Positions 41,201 to 53,000 of a stretch of 64,000 bases of DNA are shown here, in pieces (the first letter of the stretch is position 1; each line of letters starts with the position of its first letter). Made by a program: the position numbers and the translations under genes. The notes beneath the pieces were generated by a model. The model was not told where the DNA came from, did no database searches, and saw nothing but the letters and a program-made list of their open reading frames with translations. This DNA comes from Anisakis pegreffii (lineage: Eukaryota > Nematoda > Chromadorea > Rhabditida > Anisakidae): assembly GCA_035041965.1 (NCBI GenBank), contig JAPYMA010000381.1, forward strand, positions 124,001-188,000. Direction: 5' to 3'.

Positions 41201-42419
41201 AGCTGATTGTGAGCATATGAAACGTTGATGATCGATGCGATCTTATTTAACCACTTGTGTACGTTCATCTTTCAAAAGATTTCACTTTCTTATTCGAATT
41301 TCACTTTCAAATTTTAGCTCAATGCGGCTCATAGTTTCAACTTACGAAGCTGACATCATTTTGCTCTGTCATTGCCTTAAAAACTTAAATTTCGGAGACA
41401 TAGACCTCGCGATACTAGTGCTTTACAATGAATTCACAAAAATTCAGAGCTCCAATTCAGGATACTTGTAAGCGACGAGACAATCCAATCTGCCAAATGC
41501 TTCCCAACATCATCAGGCTTGTGTTCATTTATTGTTAGTGTATGGAACTTCCTAATGGTATCACTTCACTTAAATTGAACTCAATTACTTAATTTAACAT
41601 TAACACATAAACACATCGTTAAGTGATCCACTTTGTTGAGTGAGTGCAATTCAGTTGAAGCACACATCTGAATAAAGCTGAATTAAAGCTGAATTGAAGA
41701 AGCAATGACGATGGACGAAGGCTCTAATCTAGACAAACATATTACATTTAACAACTAAATGATTAATGAGTTCACCATTTGTTCACATTTTAAATCTTCT
41801 TCTGACCAATGTGAGATGGTAGATGTGATAGAGGAACGAAGCGATTTCTTGTTGTAAATGATAGCTAGAGAACACATACGCATTATAGCATATCTTTGCA
41901 TTTATACACTCTTTATACATAGTATAATAGCTGTTGGTGTTTGGCTAATATTAGACAGCTTAGTTTAGTACACACACACACACATCTAGCCATCCTCAGT
42001 GATGTTTAAAACATAAAAATCTCCGATCGAATACTCGGATCTATCCCTTTCCATCTACATACTATCATCTAGCATTGTTAAGTTCGGCTACTCTCTCTGT
42101 TTTGCTCTGTCAATACGATCTTGACCTACGCTCGCAGCGTTATCAATATCCGTTATCAAAGCAGTTTCGGTGACTAAACGGTAACAATTAAACGTATCTG
42201 AAGTGATGCATTGAATTTGATTTAATTCAAGACATTTGCTAGAATTAGCAGGTTAATGGCAAAGAGTATGCTGAGAATGATTTGCCAGGGATTATATAAG
42301 ATCATCAGATGAAATATTTTATCTTCACCATAAATTAAGAAAGTACATTTTCAAATATGTCACATATAGGAGCAAGATCGTCATCATCAAGGCAGTGGAG
42401 AATAAGGTGGATGCTAATG

Positions 42420-42520
42420 AAACAGTAGTATGAGTAATAATCATAGTAACAGTAATGATAACAACCATAATAATAATAACAGTAATAAAAATAGTAATGA
42501 TAACGATAAAAATAACAAAA
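42420..42520. repeat. Imperfect trinucleotide (TAA/AAC-type) tract
   Basis: About 100 bp of irregular taatgataac, aataataataac and aataaaaatag words. It produces spurious tyrosine-, isoleucine- and threonine-rich frames on the minus strand and has no sign of function. Confidence 0.7.
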
Positions 42521-43253
42521 TTTTGTGCAATAAACAGTTCTGTAACATGGCATGAATTGGTTTCTGCTAGTGTGTAGCGGGGATCGTAGAATTTCGTAGA
42601 CCCCGTCCCCATCTGTGACTTTTTTCGAGTCGACCGCATTTTCGAGGTCATCAATTGTAAATTTTCGCCTATGACTTTCCCCGTCCCCGCAACACCCTAG
42701 ATTCTAAACTGATGTTTTGATTCTAAGGTCTCAACAAGATTCTCAAACAATGCTTTATGGCATAACTTGCTTAATGCTTCAACAAATTTGCAGTGGGAAC
42801 TCTACGTGTCCAATGAGATGGAGAAAGAGAGTTTTCCTATTCGTTTTCGTAAAACGGCACTGATTTGTAGGATTCTGCAACGAATACGAGCCATCTCTGT
42901 ATGATAACTCACAGTTCCTCAATTACCAATTATGTCCGAGTGAAATTCATTATCATCTTGTCACTGTGCAATTGTAAACAAAATAGATCACATTCACAAA
43001 CTGATCGATATGATACGTGATTGAACAGGGCTTGATCATGACAACAACATTGATAAGAGTGATGATACAGATAAGAAACTGTTATATGTAAATAGGCACG
43101 CAAAACAAACGTCACAAATGCTACTCAAGCAAGCACTTGAACAGAACTTCTACCGTTACTCTTACTATTCTTAATTTCGTTACCATTTTATTCATTATTT
43201 AGTAGCATTATCACTGTACCAGTCCATTATCACTATTACTGTTACTGTCTTAT

Positions 43254-43259
43254 TTTAAT
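43254..43259 (-). terminator. Possible ATTAAA polyadenylation signal of second Hox gene
   Basis: The variant ATTAAA lies on the minus strand about 60 bases past the TAA stop at 43317-43319. Its position is reasonable, but the hexamer is common in AT-rich DNA. Confidence 0.3.
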
Positions 43260-43316
43260 GACTAGAATGCAGAAGATTAGCTGCTGACTATCGATATTAA
43301 CAAGAACTGGCTGAGG

Positions 43317-46300
43317 TTAAGTGGGATCGTTGGCGAAACGCTTTGTCAGTCGTTTCTTTTCCTTCATCCTTCGATTCTGAAACCAAACTTTGATTTGTCG
43401 ATCGGTCAACGAGAGAGTTTTGGCCAATTCGTTTCGTCTGCTCTTACTCAAGTAGCGATTCGTTCGGAACTCCTTTTCTAGCTCAACAATTTGCGGCGTA
43501 CTGTACGCTATGCGACCTGAAATTCAACTGGTTTAGGTTAATTTCACGACATTCAATTAGCCGTCTCATGAAACCTCTCAAATCAGGAACGATAGACTCG
43601 TTCGATTATGAGTAAAATGGATCGCTACGATCTGGCACTGAATCCGTAGATTTTGCTCTCTGTGTGATCATTCGCTTCCATCGGCTATTTTAATGAGATT
43701 ATCTTAATGGAATATTCCTTCATTGAAGATACACTTGCAGTAGCGATGGATGTGATTGATAATTTCAAAAACCGTTTACTTAAACTATCCCAAATGATGA
43801 GCTATAAAAAAGAAAGGTAACAAGCCACATAGAATGCATGAAACTAAGTGTTCCCATGAATATAAAACCTCCGTTTTTTCCCGTATAAAATTTTCAAAAT
43901 TTTTAATGTCCTCAACTGAACATCACCGTTTAAGAATTAAATGACTGACTGTAACAACTGTATATAGAACAGAAATAATTCAGCATATAAATTAAGGAAT
44001 TATTCACTGTAATTTTAGAGCTATTTCCATTCGGCTGATTTAGTTCATGCTTTGCGTTGTACAGCAATAGTGAATGATGGCTGATGAAATTTTGTATGGT
44101 GGAACATGCATCGTCGACATGTACAAATAATTCATTTATGGTTTTCATACTGAACACGAATATGATCATGGTTGGTGGTTATGCAACAAACACAAACACA
44201 GTAACGTCAACAATAAACAAAAACAACGACGACGCATGAATTATAGTTTTAAATGATGCTCTGTTCCCTTCTTTGTTGAAATATTATTTCGTTTTATTGC
44301 ATAAAATCTGTGATGCCACAATGCATAATATTGTATTTCCATACTATACCCTATTGTAAAATGTGTATAGAAACGACGACGAATAGGTGGTGATGCATGT
44401 GGTATCATGCACAATCAGCCATAATAAGAAGAGACTGATCCATCGCCAACTGGCTGTGTTCCGTCCATGAACATGTATTTCTTTCAATAGATTGTTAACG
44501 ACTTTCTTAACATTTCTTCAGTCGTCGTTACTTTTCTGCATCTTATAAAGTTAGTTCTATTGATTGGCGGCTGTACAGTTACCATGAGGACCAATACGAC
44601 AACTAGCGACTAATACCCAGATCCTTCCATCTCATCAATTGAATGATAAGATTTTTCATGGTTATGGTTTGCGTCTGGAGGAGATGGCTGATCTGATTTT
44701 GACGTTGGAAAATATTTCGAAATTATTGTCTGTTCGTTTCGACGATTCCAGCCCGATTTCGTCTGGTACGTTGCTAATATTGCTGGAATTATTTCATTCG
44801 TCACCTATTTCATCGAATCAATGTCTCAAGTCAATGAATGCTTCATAATTCCCCATTTATAGACAGTCTAGCAAGAGGTATTTTGGATGATCGCTAGCAA
44901 TGTCCTCATCGTTCATCCACTCATACTCATGACTATTTCCCATATCGGATCATGGAATGATCTAATATGAGTGCATTCATCAACTTTTCACTACACTAAA
45001 TTTGATCTCTCCATCCACATTCATCGACCCATCATTCATCCTGACCGTTCGTTCCCATTATCAACAATCTCAAATTGAGATAACCTATTTGTGTTGAGGC
45101 GTTTATATCGTCAATAAATAAAAAACTTGCAGCACAAGATGTGAATCAATGCTGAAATATGTTACTCAATCACTCTATCCATCCATTCTCTGTGCACGCA
45201 ATTCTTCGTTTTTTTTGGTTTGTTTGTTTGTTCTCTTAAGCACCTCTCAAATTTTCGTCCATTCTCTGAGAGGCAATGAATAAATGATAATGGCAATAAT
45301 AACAACAATAACGATAAATAAAACGATACCAGTGGGATGGATGGATGGATAGAAGGATGCATATTGAAAAATTTGATTGGATAAAGAAGATATTGCGGGA
45401 TATAATCGCAATTGCAATACGATCATCACAATGTGTGTGTGTTTGTGTTTTTGTATGTGTGTGAGTGATATGATGATGATCCGTTCTTATTCTTCTATTG
45501 TAAATACGACTCTCATTAGCCCTCAGTTTATTGTGTTTACGGATACGTGTACCTTGAAGATGATTTTTATTGGCGTTGCGCTACTCATAAATTTGCTCAG
45601 AGTTTCTGCGAATGATGCGCCTATTTACCTGTAAGGTAATTTCGATGACCCGTTCCATTCTACTTTTTTTTGCGAATCTTATCGATCATGATCGTTTATC
45701 GGGCGTTTATTTTGCCTCATGCCAACCCATCTTATGACCTTTTTTTGCATCGACTCAATCGTTGCCGAGAGAGATCAGCGATAATTTTAGTTACTCCCAA
45801 TTGTGCTAGCGTTCTCTTGATCTCTTGATGGTGTTTTCTTATTATCATCACTCATATGGAATTGTTTCTTTCAGATGTTTTTTTGCGATGTCACACGCTT
45901 AATGCATCATGCTTCACTGATTCTGTTATCAAAACTGCTCTCTTATTTTATTTATTTTTATGAATGAGATCGTTCGCGTACATAGAATACTGAAGCTTCA
46001 AATAGTCTTAGCGGAGCACTGCTGTATGGGAAAAATTCCATTGGTTCTGGTTAAGATACTGTGAGGAGAAATGAGACCAGGGCCAACGATTAAGTGAAGA
46101 GGCTTAGCAATTATTGGTTAATCAAAAGTGAGGAATTATTTTGGGTTTTGAACTTGAAATAGTTTTGATGAATATTTTCTTTGCAAGGAAAGACAGGTAC
46201 TAGATGAAGATCCAGTATCATTCATGAGCATTAGACCAATGCAGAGCTCTAAATATTACATTCGACGTTGCTGTCAAATGTTCCATCATCTACTACTCAC

Positions 46301-47050
46301 TACTGCATTAAATGCATCGTAAAATTATCAATATCATAAATTATTTTATGCGCAAAATTAACTGCATAATACACATATTTGCAGTGCTGGTAATATTCAT
46401 ATTATGTCGTTAAACATTAAATCTGTCAAAGGCAATTGAATATTGCTATTGTTATCACATTTAGTATTCATAATATTGCTCGTAAACAAACCTTATCTCC
46501 CAGTAACTATACTCAACACTAACGGATGATATCATCCATAATATATTGAAAAAGTAATTGTCATACCTGAATTCAGAGTGATCGTCGGGGTACTGTGCCG
46601 TTTTTGCGTATTGTCGTTTCGTTTTCGTTCTTTATCTTTTTCAAGCATCCACTCATAAATAGGTTGCCTACTCGATACGTCATTCATGTCGTAATAATGA
46701 TTGAAATTATGACGATTGTAAATTGTCGTTGTTACGGCTGTATTAGGAGCACTATTGCTCCTCAAAAAATCAGTGCAGGCGATCTGTGCATTCGGCATCA
46801 CCGTATGACATTGATAAGTGGAATGATGTGGGGAATAATCGCAGAAAGATGAAGTTGGTGCTGATAGGGTGTTCGGAAAGACGTTTGAGGTAGACGGCTG
46901 ATAGCAGTAGGCATAGTTCGGGAACTGATTTGGTGATAGTTGCGTTGAGGATGAAAGTAGTGACGAAGTATCAGCCGATTGTGGATTAGTGACATTAGAC
47001 GGATAGCAGCGGTATGACGATGATGCTGGATATGATGGTGGATTTTGCAT
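43317..47050 (-). CDS. Second Hox homeodomain protein, posterior (egl-5/Abd-B-like) or Hox3-like, 2 exons, 227 aa
   Basis: Minus-strand exons 46567-47050 and 43317-43516, joined in phase 1 over a 3.05-kb intron (donor GTATGAC, acceptor GAATTTCAG). Residues 1-128 are rich in S, P, N, Y and T. A hexapeptide, PIYEWM (130-135), precedes the homeodomain (about 159-218), which contains [25 protein letters not shown] and [19 protein letters not shown]. Only nine residues follow it. Ser27-Lys28, Glu33-Leu34, Asp42 and the C-terminal homeodomain favour a posterior class such as nematode egl-5. The good YxWM hexapeptide, Val14 and the position next to ceh-13 would also suit Hox3, which some nematodes keep. 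Hox identity is firm; the paralogue group is open. Unlike ceh-13, there is no 44/45 intron. Confidence 0.9.
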
Positions 47051-49243
47051 TGAATCAGATTCGAAGATTCAAATTTGGATCCACGATTTGTGGTCGTATT
47101 TGATGATAAGTAAAATGACTTAAAGTGGTTACTATGGAATAGATTTTTGATTAGAGATCAGTTGTTTAGTATATTGAACGTGTAGCATTTGATCATAAAC
47201 GTTTGTTTGGTTTTATTTTATCGTTCTTTGGACTATTCAAATTTCTAGTTTGGACAAATACCTTCGGAATCTGGGACAAATAATTATGAAAGTGTCTGAA
47301 AGTAATTTTAGATAGCTCTGTTGATCACAATACGCGATAGCATTTCACAATTCGTTGTCGCAGTACAATTAGTTTAAATCATCGATACAATTCCACTCTG
47401 AAATCAGAGTTGTCCATATTCGGTTATAAGTTAGAACATTTAACAGAGTTGTTGAAAATCAGTTACATTCATTTATACTCAACAAATTCATCTGCGTATG
47501 GTACGAAATCAGGGCAAATGTTAATCACTATCAAAACATCTGAAGATTTATTCTCCTATAAACGATCCAAATGAATATACTCTTGAAGAAATTGTAATGG
47601 TAAGTAAACGAATTATTCGATTATATCTTCGAGCAGGTCTAAGGCATAGAGTAAGGAAAGAACTATAAAAGAGTGGTGATTGGCGGTCGGCCGCTTATAT
47701 CTATAGATAAAAGTTGGAATTGATCACAATTATGACAAACACCTAATAATTGACGTATAGTAGTAATAATGGGATTTGCTACTGGTGCTGCTGCTGCTCC
47801 TGCTGCTGTTGTTGCAGTCAAACGTTTAGATCGACCAACTGCTTGCTTAGAAATTGTACTTCGGAAAGAGAAAAGCCGAATGGACGAAGTGTTTACATTC
47901 ACAACTTTTTTCATAATCCATCATATAAACTCAGTAATCGCTCATAACACTTTTTTCCTTTGAAACTTCCTTAGTTCTGATGACCGGATGGAAGCGTCAA
48001 AATGAAACTGAAAGGAGCAACAACCACACCACTTCATTCTTTCGAATGTCTCTTGCCAAAATTGGTTATGGTGTGATATTCGAACTGAATAAACAATTTG
48101 ATCAGCTGAATTCTCGAAAATCTGAGGAATGCAATGAATTTTAAATCGCTGATCAAACGTTCAATCGCAAGCATTCTCAAAAATATCTTCATTGACTGCC
48201 AGCCAAAATAAAAGGCTTCTCTAGCAACAATGCTGGTTCTCTATCCAGCAGTAGCTGTGTGCTTGTTGTTTTGAATAGAGCATGAAAGAATTCAAAACCA
48301 CAATGCTGATTCAGTTTTTTTTAATCAAAAAGATTGCTTCATTCAACTGACAGTAATAGAGAAGGGAAGTGAGGATGTCCTATGCAGTTAGTTGCATCAT
48401 GCTTTCCACATTTTCTCTTGAAGCAATTCTGCACCAATGAAGGAAAATATTTTGAGAATGTCTCATTTGCATAGAGAACCGTAACGGAATATATTTGCAA
48501 TTGGCATTGTAAATTCCATCTACCAGATACAGTTCAACCACAATAGTGCAGTTTCAATGTTTTCAAGCGCCATTTTATCATTTTGTTATCAGTCAGTGAT
48601 AACTTGCTTCGTTGCCTCCTCAGCAGCCACATTTCATTGCCAGCTACTGATCGTTTCCCTTCCAATTCTCGCAGTCATTCACTGTGTTCAGTTTCGTATA
48701 GTTAATGATAAACTAACATCACTAAACATGTTTATTATTCATTTAGCATAAAAACCAGGATTGTGCTAACAGTAAGCGTTCATCATCCGGTTTGATTGAT
48801 GCCATTTTCACATAGTAATATCTATCAGGTAGGGCGTTACTTGGCAGACTGCCGTTGCACAATATGCATATATTTTGATTTGATGTGAGGATGATGAAAA
48901 CAAAATCATCAAACTGTTGAAGCGATTAGAAGAGAACGTAAAAGTATTCCAATAGTGTGCATTCCAGTGAGTGAGAGTCAAGTAGATGCGTTAGATGAGT
49001 TTTTGAGGAGCACTTACATTATTAATGAATAACCATCGAATATTATACAATTTACTACTACTACTACCATACGCATACAATACTGCTTGTTAGGTAGCAA
49101 TTGTTTCAGAGTATGTTTCGATTGTTTTCGTTTGCAATCGAGTATAATATTTGATGTGATCGTATCCAAAAAAGTTCTATATAAACCTGGCAGTTCTCCG
49201 GTTATCATTATGCTTAATTGAATGCTACAGTTCATCTTCTAAA
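47051..49243. other. Upstream region of the second Hox gene
   Basis: This is presumably promoter and control DNA for the second Hox gene. A GCT-type trinucleotide run at about 47785-47816 creates alanine- and cysteine-rich frames on opposite strands. The minus frame at 47663-47914 could in principle be an upstream exon, but it has no family match. Nothing else can be supported. Confidence 0.45.
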
Positions 49244-50057
49244 ATGTCCACTCAATTCAAGTCATTCGTTTACTTCAAGAGCACAGGAATTCACGTTCGA
49301 GTAGCATTCATTCTGTCGTTACAGTACTTCTGTGGTGATTAGACCTCTTCTATTCGTACAGAATTTTCGTTCTATATTATATTTAGTTGTATTTGCTAAT
49401 TTCAGTACATTCAAAGAGCATTATTACTATTAGTGGTGAAAACCCGTTGCTTGCGCGAATTTGATGTTTGATTCCGTTCGTTTCATTTGTAATGTCCGTA
49501 TTCTTTCAGGCTGTGGTATTCGTCGATGCAATTCTATTTTGCTCATTGCAAAGAGTCTTCACGTGGTCATCACCAAGCGAATGCTGTTATTATTATTGAG
49601 CTATTCGGAACTTCTACTACCCAATGAAGATATGAAATTGCCTGAATGGTTGACCCTGTAGAAGCGCGTTTATCTGCACAGATCAAAATAAGCTCGTCTC
49701 TACAGGCAGGATCATTCTGGATTTCTCAACTTCCATACCGAAATCCCCAAGAGAATCTGTTGAAAAATGGCTGAGCCAGTATTGTCCAGCAGCTGCTTTT
49801 CGACAATCTACTACCAAGTCACGTCTTTCACTTCACTGTTTGATTCGCTTGGTTCCCCAAGTTCAACTACGTGATGAACTGCGTAAACTGTTCAGTTCTG
49901 AAATGGCTGCTTCAGAAACTGTTCACAAAAATCTTTCTGACTGGAAATTCTGCTACATTTACAGGTACAGTATTGCTCATGAACATATGTGATATTCTGA
50001 TCTGTTTGGTTTATCAGTTCTTCCACATCATCAAACTTCAGTCCCACTGATTTGTAA
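49244..50057 (+). CDS. Tentative five-exon gene model, 184 aa, unknown
   Basis: Plus-strand exons 49244-49334, 49406-49435, 49510-49648, 49710-49964 and 50018-50057 join in phase from ATG to TAA. Three acceptors end in TTTCAG or TATCAG. Donors are weaker (GTGATT, GTGAAA, GTTGAC, GTACAG), and exon 2 has only 30 bases. The central exon has a coding-like frame with motifs such as ESVEKWLSQYC and LRDELRKLFSS; the end is serine-rich. I recognise no family. Open frames of this length are expected a few times by chance here, and with short exons a phase-consistent chain is not hard to find, so it is only a candidate. If real, it is head-to-head with the second Hox gene, and its third intron (49649-49709) contains the miR-10-like hairpin. 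Confidence 0.25.
49651..49714 (+). ncRNA. Candidate miR-10-family microRNA hairpin
   Basis: The 5' arm at 49652-49673 contains ACCCTGTAGA, the first half of miR-10 from nucleotide 2, including the full seed ACCCUGU. From my recollection of the miR-10 consensus, 16 of 22 positions agree. The arm folds back on 49688-49706: eight pairs (49655-49662 with 49699-49706), one mismatch, three pairs, one mismatch, six pairs, then a 14-base loop at 49674-49687. A small bulge and a three-pair base follow. miR-10 genes lie within Hox clusters in many bilaterians, usually in Hox sense; this one is antisense to the neighbouring Hox genes, and its first base is G rather than U. The opposite strand also folds, and its 5' arm contains CCTGTAGA but not the exact seed. 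Chance or intron pairing remains possible. Confidence 0.4.
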
Positions 50058-53000
50058 CTGACAGTCACCTCATGGCTCACCATAATGTTTCTTTGAATCG
50101 TTTGTGTGATGATCATTCATATGTGATGATCGAATGTTTCTGCATCAAACAAAATACGTCTGAAGTCAAATATTCATGAAAATGAATATTATTTGCCAGC
50201 AATGAATAAATATTTGTGTTGTTTCCGTTCGAAAACACATTCGTTCATGAATGAGCTGCTGTAAATGTATTAATAGTGATTTGTGGTCGTGTATTTATAT
50301 AATCCTAACATCCACAACCGTATTGATCGTCAATAATGACAAATCAATGCGTTAATCGATTCAAATATTCCTCCTTCTCACTACTGCCAGACGATCTAAC
50401 CAACCAGTATCATATCAACTCGATAATCGTACAATTGAGTAACTTCCCTTTGATGTACACCGGCAAATTAAAACCAATTAAAAAATTTGATGTGATTAAA
50501 ATTATGATGAGTCTTATATGAAGTAATAATGATCAGACAAACTTGTGTTGAAGTGAATGCAAATTAGTTTATTGCTGGCAGAGAAAAACATCTCGAGAGA
50601 AGATGGTGAATGAACTCGTTCGACGCTATCGTCACTTGAATGAATTATTATTGGTAATTCAGTGAACTATGAATCATGATGGGTAATCACAGTATCAATT
50701 CTCGTATCAAATTTACCGTCAAAAATTTATCATTTTGAAATTTACACTCTATATTGTGTTCAGATTTCATTCAGTGTGTACAATAGTCAGGTAACACAAT
50801 AAATTAATGTCACTGTTCATATTGTATCAATCACGTAATGCTTTCAAAAACGCAGACAACACCTCGAAGGTCCTCATGAAGGGTTTCGTTCAATAAGTAA
50901 GTTTGTCTTTTTTCAGTGAATCAGACGAGCCTTTTTCGATGACGAGCAGACGTGCGAAGAATGCGCAATTCAATTCTAAACGTTTTCTCGTCGTTCTTGC
51001 TTGCTGCTCATATTTCAGATATAATATTGTAAGACTCACTTGACTGCCGATCATGCTTATGTAGTCATTTCCATGAGTAGATTGTAATCACGACGTTGAA
51101 TATGAAGCAGTAGAACAGTTATGCCTACACTTTCGTCAGAATTTAAGGAATACGACGACATTGTAAAACATGAAAATCAGTTGGATTAGCTGATTCGATG
51201 GAATTTACCGTCAGTATAAGCTGGAGACGTTCGGAGGTTCAACGATGAAATCACAGATATGAATTTCAAGCGATTGATCGATCCTGTCACTGGGATTGGT
51301 CTCCAGTCGATTTAGTCAGGAATTTTTGATGATGTTTATGTATGTGATATTGTTATTGAATATGTTACTGTTTGAGATTGAAAAATGTTGCAGTTTTTAT
51401 CGCTGTAAATAACATCAAATGATGACGTTCAATAAAATCTTCTTCTCTATCGAAGTTTCATACATAATTTGTTTCGTTTATGTTCATGCTGTTTGGATGG
51501 AATTGTTTCGTGTTTGTTGACATAATCTGTGTTGCTGTGCATTGTCGGTCGTGTGATATCAAGTTGATTGGTTTGCAAGAGCAGCGACGAAACTCTTATC
51601 GATCAACGTAACGGATCTTTGAGGGTAAATTTGCGTTTCGAATATGCTAAATGCAGAGGGTGTTTATGGCTTTCGAGGCCAAACAAACTGAGTTATTGGT
51701 GAATAAATAAACGAACCGATGGAACGGATAAATAAGCCCATCGAGCAAGTGACAAATAAAAAGATGAACAAATAAAACGATCAACGATGGACCGACCATT
51801 CAATGCATATTCTTATCATATGACAATGTGACAATTCGACATATATCGTGACATTTCTCTTCGCGAAGAATATTCTTCCATATTTTCCATATCCGATTCA
51901 TTACACGGAAACATCACTTACATCCCTATCGGAATTGTAGACTTGTTCACATGGTGAGCTGTTGGAACGGCCTCATGAATCTATTGGTAGTGAAACACTT
52001 TCCAGATGAATTCGATTGCATGATAGACTCTGATCAACGAAATATTCCCAAAAGATACGAGCGATAATCATAAGTTGCATCTGTGACATTCATAGGCGCA
52101 GCATAGATTATCACTCGTTGTACTTAACCATTGTTAAAACGATGCATTTCACCACTGAATTGTTAAAACTTGACTCAGCAGTACCAAATTGTAGGATCCA
52201 AATTGTTGAGATAACAGCGATAAAAGGGAATCACTCTACTTATTGTCACCGAATTCGGTTATAAAATTGTTTCTTGCATTGATAAGTCCAATTTTTTTTT
52301 CAAATGAATGAGCGGTCCACCCTGAGCTGACGAGCTGGCTCGAGGAGAATGCTCAATACAATAGATTCGAATAGGTTATTTCATGAAAAACACTTACAAA
52401 ATTGATTATCGGTCGGAATGGCAGGAAACTGAGCCACAACAATTTGATAGATTCACAATGATTTTTGTGGATGTTAAAATTAGTCCAATCAAACGGAATA
52501 TAACCAAATTTCTCGAAATTTTGACCAGGTATCTTTGTGATCGATATTTAGATCTCGATGGAGTCGTATGATCTAGATGACGGTTCCCACAGAACATTTG
52601 GCTGTTTATCCCCCGGAAATGTGAGGGTAATTTCATTGGTTGAAATACCGAACATGAATGAATCCGTTCTCAGAGTTTGACCGATCAGGTACAACTGAAA
52701 TAAGTTTGCTACTGTAACAGAGCCGTAAAATTCTTTATGAGAAGCCGGTCTTGAGGTCGATCCTAAACCACCAGTGTAACTTTGCATTCAATAATGAATC
52801 ACTGCGTAAAAACGACTTCGGAATGTTCTTTTGGTCTGGAAAGTGATGTTTGTTGAAATCGCAACGCTGTGAGTAAGCAATAAACGGAATCGTTTTCCGC
52901 TTATCAATTGGAATGACAGCAAACGTGTAATTTATGGAACCATAAAAAGACTCATATAGGAACCAAATAAATAAATACTGACGAATTACGGTCGTTTACA

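Larger units (their letters stand above)
29281..43316. other. 14-kb inter-Hox region without recognised gene
   Basis: This separates ceh-13 from the second Hox gene and should contain ceh-13 upstream control DNA. I looked for homeobox pieces and found none. Some open frames look less random than their surroundings: plus 31566-31781, plus 37307-37519, plus 37997-38218 and minus 40629-40910, plus a stretch after a TTTCAG at 30710-30719 ending in TAG near 30870. None has a family I recognise. Short CA repeats lie at about 41970-41988, and imperfect TAA/AAC trinucleotides at about 42420-42520. Confidence 0.5.

Noticed and set aside
47663..47963. Alanine- and cysteine-rich frames on both strands
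   Set aside because: They are created by a GCT-type trinucleotide run, and no splice link to the Hox exon at 46567-47050 could be made.
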